Under the pieces are notes generated by a model. The model did not search any database and was not told the origin of the DNA. It was given only the letters and a program-made list of their open reading frames with translations. From assembly GCF_025506335.1 (NCBI RefSeq), contig NZ_JANZYO010000006.1:226349-290348 (forward strand): a DNA stretch of 64,000 bases, read 5' to 3'. This DNA comes from Mumia quercus (GTDB lineage Bacteria; Actinomycetota; Actinomycetes; Propionibacteriales; Nocardioidaceae). The position numbers were made by a program, and so were the translations under genes. Positions 53,317 through 60,190 of the stretch are shown here, piece by piece. Each line of letters opens with the position of its first letter. Positions within the stretch are counted from its first letter, which is position 1.

Positions 53317-55203
53317 ATGAGTTTGGAGGAGTCGAGCATCGACCCGTCCTGGTGGGCGGACGCGTTTGCCGATGCCGATGATGACGGGCCGCGACGCGTT
53401 GTTGAACTCGCCAGCATGCGAATCGCGGACCTCGCGAAGGTCGCCCCCGCTGGCAGCCTCCAAAGCGAACTCCTGACCGCCTTGCACCTAGCGACGTCGG
53501 CGATGCTGCGCCCCGAAGACTGGGATGAGCCGTTCAAGCCGATGATGATGTGGGACGGCCAACGCTCCGCGCTGCCTGACGATCTCAACGGGACGCAGCT
53601 GGACCTGCTGCGCCGTACGCTCCCGCTGGTCGAACAGCGGCCCATGCGAGCAAGGCTCGCAGATGTCCTTTGGATGGCCGACCGCTCAGATCACACCATG
53701 CTCGGACTGGCAATCGACTCGTACCGCGCCGCCTCTCTAGAGCCCGACACCTGGCACCGAACCGGACACACCGAGTGGCAACGCGCAGTCGAGCTCGCGC
53801 GCCGACGCGGTCGTGCGGAACTGGCGAGGCTCCAGGAGATGAGCGACACTCTCCTCGCTCGCGTCCTCAGCGGTGACCTGAGCGACGGGTTCGTGCTGTG
53901 CGACATGTCCGACATCCTGAAGCGATGCGCCACTATGGAGGCAGCTGAACGCACCGCCTTGGCCGCGAAGTTCGTTGAACTCGCCGCTGACGCCGCTGAC
54001 GCCGCTGACGCCGCTGAGGACAAGGCCCGCCTGTCACGGCACCTGGAGCGTACGGCCCAGCAATGGCTGGCGACGGTGGACGACCAAGGGGGCCTGCACG
54101 CGTCCGTGGAGCGCGTCGCCGAGCTGTACGTCGCGGAGGCCGAAGAACGCTTGGCAGCCGGCAGTGGGGCAGCGCTCGCTGCCGACCACTTTCTCGAGAA
54201 GGCGATCGCGACACTGCGAACGCTTCCGCGCAGCTACCGGCTCCAACAAGGACACGACCAACGGCTCAAGGACCTGCGGCAGCGTTTGGACGACAGCCGC
54301 GAACACGCACTGGAATCCATGATGCGGATCACGACCGACCCCATCGACCTCACCGAAGCGGTCGCTGAGACCCGGCGCCGGGTATCCGGTCTCGCCAAGT
54401 TCGACGCCCTAGTGGCCATGGCGACCATCTACCCGCTCACGGACGTTGCACGCGCACGCGCGCAGGCCGAAGAACTTGCTGAGGGCTCGCTTCGGCACCT
54501 ACTCGGCAACGTCACCTACAGCTCTGATGGGCGGAAGGTCGCCTCTTCCGACGGCGCCCTTGACCACGCAGAAGCGGCCATCCAATCGGACATGATCCGG
54601 GGCCTCCAGATGACCGCCGGGATCGTGGCCACCGGCTTCATCATCCCTGCACACGAGGTTGTGACTTTCGAGCACCGGTACGACCTGGGCTTCCTGCAGC
54701 GCGTCTGCGTCGAGTCCCCCCTCGTGCCGCCAGGACACGAGGACCTCTGGGCCCGCGGCCTCCGCCACGGCCTGAACGGCGACTTCGCCTCCGCTGCAGC
54801 CGTCCTGATCCCCCAGATGGAACAACTGGTGCGCGGAGTCCTCAAGCGGCGAGGCGTGCACACACTGTTTGTCGACTCCTACGGCGTGGAGTCGGAGAAG
54901 AGCCTGCCCTCGCTGCTCGCAATGTCGGAGACAGCGCAGATCCTGGGCGAGTCCCTGCAGTTCGAACTCCAGGCAATGCTGGTCGACCAGCATGGGCCCA
55001 ACCTGCGGCACAACACCGCCCATGGGCTCCTTGACGACAACCAAGCGTGGAGCGCATCGTCGCTCTACGTCTGGTGGCTGTGCGTGAGATTGGTGATCGT
55101 GCCACTGTGGAGCATGACGCGGTCGCCCGACGACGAGGCGTCTGACGACGGGGATGCCCCAGCGCCGCCTGCCGACGCTTCGGGCACGCCGTCGCCGCAG
55201 TAG
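53317..55203 (+). CDS. DUF4209/HEPN-like protein, candidate RNase effector
   Basis: The 628-residue protein ends in a DUF4209-like domain (about residues 480-600). It contains GPNLRHNTAHGLLDD, an Arg-x4-His motif as in HEPN ribonucleases, followed by a Trp-rich helix (SSLYVWWLCVRLV). The N-terminal 450 residues are helical, with an Ala/Asp run from a 9-base tandem repeat at 53,983-54,017. HEPN proteins often cleave RNA in abortive defence, and DUF4209 itself is uncharacterised to my knowledge. It starts 93 bases after the Mrr-like gene in the same direction and may belong to the same system. Confidence 0.7.
   Translation: MSLEESSIDPSWWADAFADADDDGPRRVVELASMRIADLAKVAPAGSLQSELLTALHLATSAMLRPEDWDEPFKPMMMWDGQRSALPDDLNGTQLDLLRRTLPLVEQRPMRARLADVLWMADRSDHTMLGLAIDSYRAASLEPDTWHRTGHTEWQRAVELARRRGRAELARLQEMSDTLLARVLSGDLSDGFVLCDMSDILKRCATMEAAERTALAAKFVELAADAADAADAAEDKARLSRHLERTAQQWLATVDDQGGLHASVERVAELYVAEAEERLAAGSGAALAADHFLEKAIATLRTLPRSYRLQQGHDQRLKDLRQRLDDSREHALESMMRITTDPIDLTEAVAETRRRVSGLAKFDALVAMATIYPLTDVARARAQAEELAEGSLRHLLGNVTYSSDGRKVASSDGALDHAEAAIQSDMIRGLQMTAGIVATGFIIPAHEVVTFEHRYDLGFLQRVCVESPLVPPGHEDLWARGLRHGLNGDFASAAAVLIPQMEQLVRGVLKRRGVHTLFVDSYGVESEKSLPSLLAMSETAQILGESLQFELQAMLVDQHGPNLRHNTAHGLLDDNQAWSASSLYVWWLCVRLVIVPLWSMTRSPDDEASDDGDAPAPPADASGTPSPQ
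53983..54017 (+). repeat. Tandem repeat of a 9-base unit inside the DUF4209 gene
   Basis: About 3.9 copies of GCCGCTGAC encode an Ala-Ala-Asp run. The unit is a multiple of three, so copy changes keep the frame. It may vary between strains. Confidence 0.85.
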
Positions 55204-55532
55204 TGCTCCCGCGTCGGTTGCGCAAGTCTTCACTGCCCGCCACCCCGGCGCCCGGTAACACAACCCGTGTCTTGTAAAGCCTCCCATCTTGCAAGATGCC
55301 ATGACACGCGAAGCTCGTCGATCTCGGCGTACACACGCGCCGCGACTCCTAGCGCGTCGCCCACCGGCTGCAGCCCCCGGCAGGGTCAAGGCGAGAGGTA
55401 ATCGTCGTGCACGTGTACCGTCCCGGACTCCAGCAGCCGCGATTCGGCCGCCTACTCTTCTCCACATCTGCGGCGAATCGCGCTGTACGAGCGTGACCCA
55501 TTCCGCCGCTGAAGCCCATCGGGACTTGGAGA
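55204..55532. other. Intergenic stretch without visible gene
   Basis: These 329 bases between the DUF4209 gene and the small gene at 55,557 hold no reading frame with a convincing start or composition. No long palindrome or clear promoter was seen. Confidence 0.6.
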
Positions 55533-55556
55533 GTGACTACTTCTAGCATCGATGGC

Positions 55557-55742
55557 ATGAACAACAAGCCGAACGTGATTCTGCGCGGTGGACCTGCCGA
55601 CGGCGAGGTGACGTACTATCCGGCGCTCGGCGAACCGATGCCGTTCGAGGACGTAGGTGGAGGGTCAATCACCTACGTCGACACGGACGAGCTTGCCGAG
55701 CGCGACGGGATCATGTTGCGCGTCTATGAGCCCGAGCAGTAG
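55557..55742 (+). CDS. Small hypothetical protein, 61 residues
   Basis: The product has a compact beta-rich sequence (NVILRGGPADGEVTYYPALG, then GGSITYVDTDELAERDG). Similar short RGGPADGE-type proteins are common in actinobacteria and phages, with unknown function. The ATG at 55557 is used; a GTG 24 bases upstream is an alternative with a poorly spaced ribosome site. It appears to stand alone between the defence genes and the island end. Confidence 0.6.
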   Translation: MNNKPNVILRGGPADGEVTYYPALGEPMPFEDVGGGSITYVDTDELAERDGIMLRVYEPEQ

Positions 55743-55788
55743 CCACCCCCGGATCGAGTTCAACGCTGCGTCTCACCGGCGCGACTGC

Positions 55789-55998
55789 CTATCCCATGCG
55801 GCCGGGGCGCTTCTCTCTGCTCCAGCTCGGAGTTTGACTCTTCGACTTCGAGGTCAGGTGCCAGGCTTTGCAGAGGCCGCACCAGTAGGACCCCGTTGGA
55901 GCCTTTCGACCATGGAACCGGCGGGATGCCTGAATCGCATGCAGGGCGCGTTCCGCGGCCCACTGGCTTGGATAGGCGTTCTTCGAGCAGTCGAGCAC
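55789..55998 (-). CDS. Small zinc-ribbon-like protein, 69 residues
   Basis: The sequence pattern is C-x2-K-x-AYPS early, AERALHAIQASRR in the centre and YWCGLCKAWHLTS late. It resembles short actinobacterial and phage proteins with one Cys-x2-Cys knuckle followed by WHLTS. The GTG start at 55998 has AAGGA nine bases upstream. It may bind nucleic acid. Longer frames covering it on either strand have shadow-type composition. Confidence 0.55.
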   Translation of the reverse strand: MLDCSKNAYPSQWAAERALHAIQASRRFHGRKAPTGSYWCGLCKAWHLTSKSKSQTPSWSREKRPGRMG

Positions 55999-56369
55999 GG
56001 CGACCGTTCCTTGGGACGCGTGCTCAGCTGGCTTATATCCAGCCCGGCATCATGGGTTCGCGGCTGAAGTCGCTCGGCCCGGTTCGGAGCGTGTATGTCT
56101 CCGTCTGATGAGATGAGGTTACCGAGCAACGTGCTTCGATGGCCAGCCTTCAGGGCCACGAGCGCGGCGTCCTCCCGCCGCCAACGGGTGCGGGTGGTCC
56201 GTTCCCGGCCGGACTCGATCGAGGTCCATTTAGTGTCCAGATTGAACCCGCTCGAGTCCGCACCAAGCGGGTATCCTGAGTTCGGAAGCGAGGGCGAATC
56301 CCTCACCACACCGAAGGAATCGGTACTTTCCGGCCCGACTCCGTAGCACTCGCGACGAGCCGATCTCGT
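55999..56369. other. Intergenic end of the island
   Basis: No convincing gene lies in these 371 bases just inside the right end of the island. An integrase arm-binding region would be expected here, but no repeated sites could be recognised by eye. Confidence 0.5.
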
Positions 56370-56405
56370 CCAGAGGTCGCAGGTTCAAATCCTGCCCCCG
56401 CTACA
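56370..56405 (+). other. Attachment site: 3' end of a tRNA gene (probable initiator tRNA)
   Basis: The stretch holds a perfect T-arm (stem GCAGG / CCTGC around the loop TTCAAAT, 56,379-56,395). It is followed by the acceptor 3' strand CCCCGCT and the discriminator A. The preceding CAGAGGTC fits the end of the anticodon arm and variable loop. No D-arm or anticodon stem can be folded from the bases upstream, so this is a fragment and not a full tRNA. The sequence resembles actinobacterial initiator tRNA-Met. It is the duplicated 3' end expected at one end of an element integrated in a tRNA gene; the intact gene should be at the other end, outside the window. Confidence 0.75.
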
Positions 56406-56408
56406 AAG

Positions 56409-56443
56409 ATCAGGCCCGGATCCCTCAGGGATCCGGGCCTGAT
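56409..56443 (+). terminator. Strong stem-loop terminator after the tRNA fragment
   Basis: A perfect 16-base stem (ATCAGGCCCGGATCCC and its complement) with a three-base TCA loop lies four bases after the tRNA fragment. No long U tract follows, as is common in high-GC actinobacteria. It is probably the native terminator of the tRNA gene, now separated from the gene body by the island. Confidence 0.82.
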
Positions 56444-56461
56444 GCATTTCGGTGACGTGCA

Positions 56462-56758
56462 GGTGGTCGAGTAGCCCGAGCCGCTGGGCGAGGGCGTATC
56501 GGGACCCTCGTCCAGGTCTCGATACGGGCTCCGCTGGCGCTCCGCCCTACTCGACCGGCAAGGCGTTGTGGGTGGTCGAGTAGCCCGAGCCGCTGGGCGA
56601 GGGCGTATCGGGACCCTCGTCCAGGTCTCGATACGGGCTCCGCTGGCGCTCCGCCCTACTCGACCGGCAAGGCGTTGTGGGTGGTCGAGTAGGCCGAGCC
56701 GCTGGGCGCGGGCGTATCGAGACCACCGGGTCAGCGCCTCGCCCGCTACTCGACCAAC
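56462..56758 (+). repeat. 109-bp tandem palindromic repeat, two full and one partial copy
   Basis: Copies begin at 56,462, 56,571 and 56,680, exactly 109 bases apart. The first two are nearly identical, and the third diverges and is shortened. Each unit is itself a large imperfect inverted repeat, with GGTCGAGTAG at one side and CTACTCGACC at the other. It lies between the tRNA terminator and the TetR gene. Such units are dispersed in some actinobacterial genomes as extragenic palindromes. Confidence 0.9.
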
Positions 56759-56790
56759 CATGGCTGGGGTCGGGCCTAGGGTGGTTCCTC

Positions 56791-57438
56791 GTGACGGATG
56801 CCCAGACGCCTGCGGCCCGCGGGTCACGCCGCCGGGAGCGCACACGTACGCTCCTGCTCGAGGCGGCCGAGCAGCTGCTGTCGGAGCGAGCGCCCGAGGA
56901 GATCAGGATCGAGGACGTCGCCGCGCAGGCGGGAATCTCGCCGGCCTCGGTGTACGTCCACTTCGGCACGAAGGACGGCTTGCTGGCGGCCGTGGCCGAG
57001 CGGGTGCTGGCCGTGGCGACGGACGCGCTGCGGTCGGCGTACGCATCTCAGGCGCCCCCGCTCGAGCGCTTTGCCGGCGTCGGCATCGCGTACCTGAGGC
57101 TCCTTCTCGATCACCCTGCCCTGCTGCGCTACCTCACGGTCACTGGGGAGCGTGGTCCTCGCAGCCCCGTCGAGGAGGAGGTCGTCGCGCGCTTCACCGA
57201 GCTGCGGCAGGAGTTCGAGCAGAGCATCCGCGAGGCCGTGGAGGCAGGTGCGATCCGTCGAGTCGATCCGGAGCTCCTGTCGTACATGCTGTTCGGCGCC
57301 TGGAACGGTGTCGCGGCGCTGACGTTGCGCCGCGACGCGTTGAGGCTCCCGTCGGAGCGCGTCGAGCAGGCGGCGACGGAGGCGGGAGTGGCCCTTCTTG
57401 ACGGGTTGACGCGGCGCGAGGACCTCGGATCGAGTTAA
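56791..57438 (+). CDS. TetR-family transcriptional regulator
   Basis: The 215-residue protein has a TetR N-terminal helix-turn-helix at about residues 15-65 (RTLLLEAAEQLLSERAPEEI followed by AAQAGISPASVYVHFGTKDG) and a helical ligand domain. The GTG at 56791 is used because the domain begins just after it; the upstream extension runs into the tandem repeat. It precedes the flavoprotein gene by 42 bases in the same direction. A perfect 7-3-7 palindrome lies between them, so it probably controls that gene. Confidence 0.88.
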   Translation: MTDAQTPAARGSRRRERTRTLLLEAAEQLLSERAPEEIRIEDVAAQAGISPASVYVHFGTKDGLLAAVAERVLAVATDALRSAYASQAPPLERFAGVGIAYLRLLLDHPALLRYLTVTGERGPRSPVEEEVVARFTELRQEFEQSIREAVEAGAIRRVDPELLSYMLFGAWNGVAALTLRRDALRLPSERVEQAATEAGVALLDGLTRREDLGSS

Positions 57439-57455
57439 CTAGAGTCTCACTCTAG
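57439..57455. promoter_or_regulatory. Palindromic operator candidate for the TetR regulator
   Basis: CTAGAGTCTCACTCTAG is a perfect inverted repeat of seven bases around CTC, starting right at the end of the tetR gene and 26 bases before the flavoprotein ATG. Size and symmetry suit a TetR dimer. An internal promoter for the downstream gene would overlap it. Confidence 0.6.
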
Positions 57456-57480
57456 ATCTCGTCCCGAAAGTGATCCTCCG

Positions 57481-59178
57481 ATGACACAGACCGCGCCGCC
57501 TCCGACGCCCACGAGCGAGACTGAACCCGAGGTCTGGGACGCCGTGGTCGTGGGGGCTGGCCCTGGAGGCCTGACGACCGCTGCGTACCTGGCGGCCAAC
57601 GGCAAGCGTGTGCTGGTGCTTGAGGCCAATCAGGTCGTCGGCGGGAGCACCCAGGTCTTCCGCCGAGCTGGCAACAAGTTCGAGTTCGACGTCGGCACGC
57701 ACTACGTGGGCGAGTGCGGTCCGGGCGGCCGGATGCAGACCACGCTCTCCGGTCTGGCCTTGACCGAGCGGATCAAGTGGCTGCGTCAGCGCCCGGAGGG
57801 GCACTGCCAGATCATGGTCCCGGGCACCACCTTCCAGACGCCGACCGGGTGGGACACCTACCTCGAGCGCCTGATCGCCGCCTTCCCTGACGAGGAGGCC
57901 GGGTTGCGTCGCTGCGTCACGATCATGCGCGGGATCGCCACGAACGACCGCCGGTTCAAGCGTCCGTTCGCCCTGCTCCGCTGGGGTCTGCGGCCGATCA
58001 CCACGCTGATGAAGGCGTGCGGGCTGAGCGCAGACGCGCAGGCGGTGATCCTCGCGGAGAACGGCGACTACACGTGGCCGCCGCACCGCACGCCGGCGGC
58101 GTTCCACGCCGGGTTCCTCGACCACTACCTCCAGGCGGGTGCGTACTACCCCCGTGGCGGCGGACAGATGATCGGCGCGCACCTCACCGACGTGATCCAG
58201 ACCCACGGCGGGAAGGTCCGGACCAAGACGCGGGTCGCGAAGATCCTGATCGAGGACGGACGCGCGGTCGGCGTGCGGGTACGCGGTGGTGAGGAGATCC
58301 GCTGCGACGTCGTCGTGTCGGCGGCCGACTTCAAGAAGACGTGGGCGGAGCTCGTCGGCGACGAGCACCTGACCCGGCGGCTGCGCCGGCGGTTGAAGAA
58401 CCTCGAGATGACGCTGCCGATGTTCGCCGTCTACGTCGCACTCGACGTGGACCTGCGCGAGCGAGACACCCCGCCGCTGGCCTGGGTGTGGCCGACCAAC
58501 GACATCGACGGCTACTACCGCGAGGTGGCGGCCGGCCGTTGCCCCGACAGGATGCCCGTCGGCATCAGCTGTCCCACGGCCAAGGACCCGCAGGGGACGC
58601 ACTCGGCGCCGCCGGGGTACTCGACCTTGGAGCTGGTCAGCTGGGCGCCCAAGGAGTACGCGTTCTGGAACGTCAAGACCGGACCGGCCGACGGCGGCAG
58701 CTACGGGCGTGACGAGCGTTACCTGCAGCTCAAGGACGAGCTCACCCAGCGCGTGCTGGACACCGCCGAGCTGATGATCCCCGACATCCGGCAGCGCATG
58801 GTGTTCTGCGAGGCTTCCACGCCGATCACGCAGGAACGCTTCACCCTCACCTCAGACGGGAGCTGCTACGGCATCGCGCCGCTGCTGAAGAACCTCGGCC
58901 CGTTCCGACCGCGGGTCACCACCCACATTCCGGGCCTGTTCCTTGCCGGCAACAGCACGGAGCACCTCTTCGGCATCAACGCCACGATGTGCGGCGGCAT
59001 GGGCACGGCGGGCGCTGTCCTCGGCCGTGACCTGGCGCAGGAGGTGCGCGACGGTGCGGTCTTCGTGGACGAGAGCAAGCTGACTCCGGTGAGCGAGGAC
59101 TTCGACCCGCTGCTCGCGTCGAAGCCCGGCTCGGTCATCCGCCGCGCCGTACGACGTCGACCCCCCACGCACGCCTGA
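57481..59178 (+). CDS. CrtI/RetSat-like FAD-dependent oxidoreductase
   Basis: The 565-residue flavoprotein has the dinucleotide-binding motif VVVGAGPGGLTTAAYLAANG near residue 22 with the following VLVLEA. A C-terminal FAD-contact segment reads IPGLFLAGNSTEHLFGIN. The arrangement is that of phytoene desaturase/carotene isomerase and retinol saturase-like enzymes, which act on long hydrophobic polyenes or related lipids. No carotenoid genes are nearby, so the substrate is uncertain. It follows a TetR gene and an operator-like palindrome, which points to induction by a hydrophobic ligand. Confidence 0.82.
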   Translation: MTQTAPPPTPTSETEPEVWDAVVVGAGPGGLTTAAYLAANGKRVLVLEANQVVGGSTQVFRRAGNKFEFDVGTHYVGECGPGGRMQTTLSGLALTERIKWLRQRPEGHCQIMVPGTTFQTPTGWDTYLERLIAAFPDEEAGLRRCVTIMRGIATNDRRFKRPFALLRWGLRPITTLMKACGLSADAQAVILAENGDYTWPPHRTPAAFHAGFLDHYLQAGAYYPRGGGQMIGAHLTDVIQTHGGKVRTKTRVAKILIEDGRAVGVRVRGGEEIRCDVVVSAADFKKTWAELVGDEHLTRRLRRRLKNLEMTLPMFAVYVALDVDLRERDTPPLAWVWPTNDIDGYYREVAAGRCPDRMPVGISCPTAKDPQGTHSAPPGYSTLELVSWAPKEYAFWNVKTGPADGGSYGRDERYLQLKDELTQRVLDTAELMIPDIRQRMVFCEASTPITQERFTLTSDGSCYGIAPLLKNLGPFRPRVTTHIPGLFLAGNSTEHLFGINATMCGGMGTAGAVLGRDLAQEVRDGAVFVDESKLTPVSEDFDPLLASKPGSVIRRAVRRRPPTHA

Positions 59179-59221
59179 GGACTGGGACGATGAGCACCCG
59201 AAAATGCTCAGGAGGAGCCGA

Positions 59222-60163
59222 ATGTCCGTGCAGGTGAATGTCGACAACTTCGTCGAGGCCGAGAACGCGCGCATGTTCCATGACCTGCAGGCCGAGGCAG
59301 GCGCGGTCAATACGTTCTCGCACGTCAGGGAGCCCTCGCCGATCGACAACCAGCTCGTGGTGCGGCTCAACCGGGACACCCTCTACAGCTTCGCGGTGGT
59401 CGACCTGGCCCAGGACGCGACGCTGACCCTGCCCGACTGCGGGGAGCGTTACCTGTCGGCGATGATCGTCAACGAAGGGCACTTCGTCCCCCTGGTGCTG
59501 CACGATGCGGGGACTCACCGGCTGACCCAGGCCGATGTGGGCAGTCGCTATGCCGCAGTGGCCATCCGGATCCTCGTGGACTCCCAGAACCCCGACGACG
59601 TCGCCGAGGTCAACCGGCTGCAGGACGCGGTGGTGCTCGAGGCGGGGTCCGCCGAACCCTTCACCATGGCCGACTACGACCGCGCCAGCTTTGACGCCAC
59701 CCGGGACGCCCTTCTCCAGCTGGCGAGCGGCCTCACCGGGTTCGACCGGATGTTCGGCCGTCCCGAGGACGTCGACCCGGTCCGCCACCTGCTCGGCGCG
59801 GCCGCCGGCTGGGGCGGCCTGCCCACCTCGGAGGCGATGTACGTCGGAGTCCAGCCGCCTGGGGAGGGGCCCTTCGAGCTCACGATGAGGGATGTCCCCG
59901 TCGACGGCTTCTGGTCGATCTCCGTCTACGACGCGAAGGGCTTCTTCGTCAAGAACGACCGTGACTCCTACACCCTCAACAACATCACGGCCGTCGCGGA
60001 CGAGGACGGTTCGGTGACGGTGCGGTTCGGCGACTTCGGCGCCGACGTCACGAACGTGATCCCCACTCCGGCCGGGTGGAACTTCCTGGTCCGCCTCTAC
60101 CGACCGCGCACCGAGGTGCGTGACGGTACGTGGCAGGTGTCCGAGCTCGTCCCCGTCACCTGA
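59222..60163 (+). CDS. DUF1254/DUF1214 domain protein
   Basis: The 313-residue protein has the DUF1254 pattern in the N-terminal half (NRDTLYSFAVVDLAQDATLT, VNEGHFVPLVLHD) and DUF1214 in the C-terminal half (GFWSISVYDAKGFFVKNDRDSY, then NFLVRLYRP). The family is widespread with unknown activity. No signal peptide is visible here, unlike many secreted members. The ATG at 59222 has an AGGAGG ribosome site. It lies 43 bases after the flavoprotein gene and may share its TetR control. Confidence 0.82.
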   Translation: MSVQVNVDNFVEAENARMFHDLQAEAGAVNTFSHVREPSPIDNQLVVRLNRDTLYSFAVVDLAQDATLTLPDCGERYLSAMIVNEGHFVPLVLHDAGTHRLTQADVGSRYAAVAIRILVDSQNPDDVAEVNRLQDAVVLEAGSAEPFTMADYDRASFDATRDALLQLASGLTGFDRMFGRPEDVDPVRHLLGAAAGWGGLPTSEAMYVGVQPPGEGPFELTMRDVPVDGFWSISVYDAKGFFVKNDRDSYTLNNITAVADEDGSVTVRFGDFGADVTNVIPTPAGWNFLVRLYRPRTEVRDGTWQVSELVPVT

Positions 60164-60190
60164 CCGACGAGCGCCATCCGCGCTGGTCGC

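Noticed and set aside
55854-56309. Integrase or recombinase remnant near the island end
   Set aside because: A 151-residue minus-strand frame is open here, but no tyrosine recombinase motif (R, HxxR, Y) could be found on either strand.
56340-56405. Complete tRNA gene
   Set aside because: Only the T-arm, acceptor 3' strand and discriminator can be placed; upstream bases do not form the D-arm, the anticodon arm or the acceptor 5' strand.
56462-56758. CRISPR array
   Set aside because: The repeat unit is 109 bases with no spacers, only two to three copies, and no cas genes are nearby. It is a tandem palindromic repeat.
57439-58602. 387-residue minus-strand frame opposite the flavoprotein gene
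   Set aside because: It would cover the operator palindrome and the FAD-binding part of a well-supported gene; composition is shadow-like.
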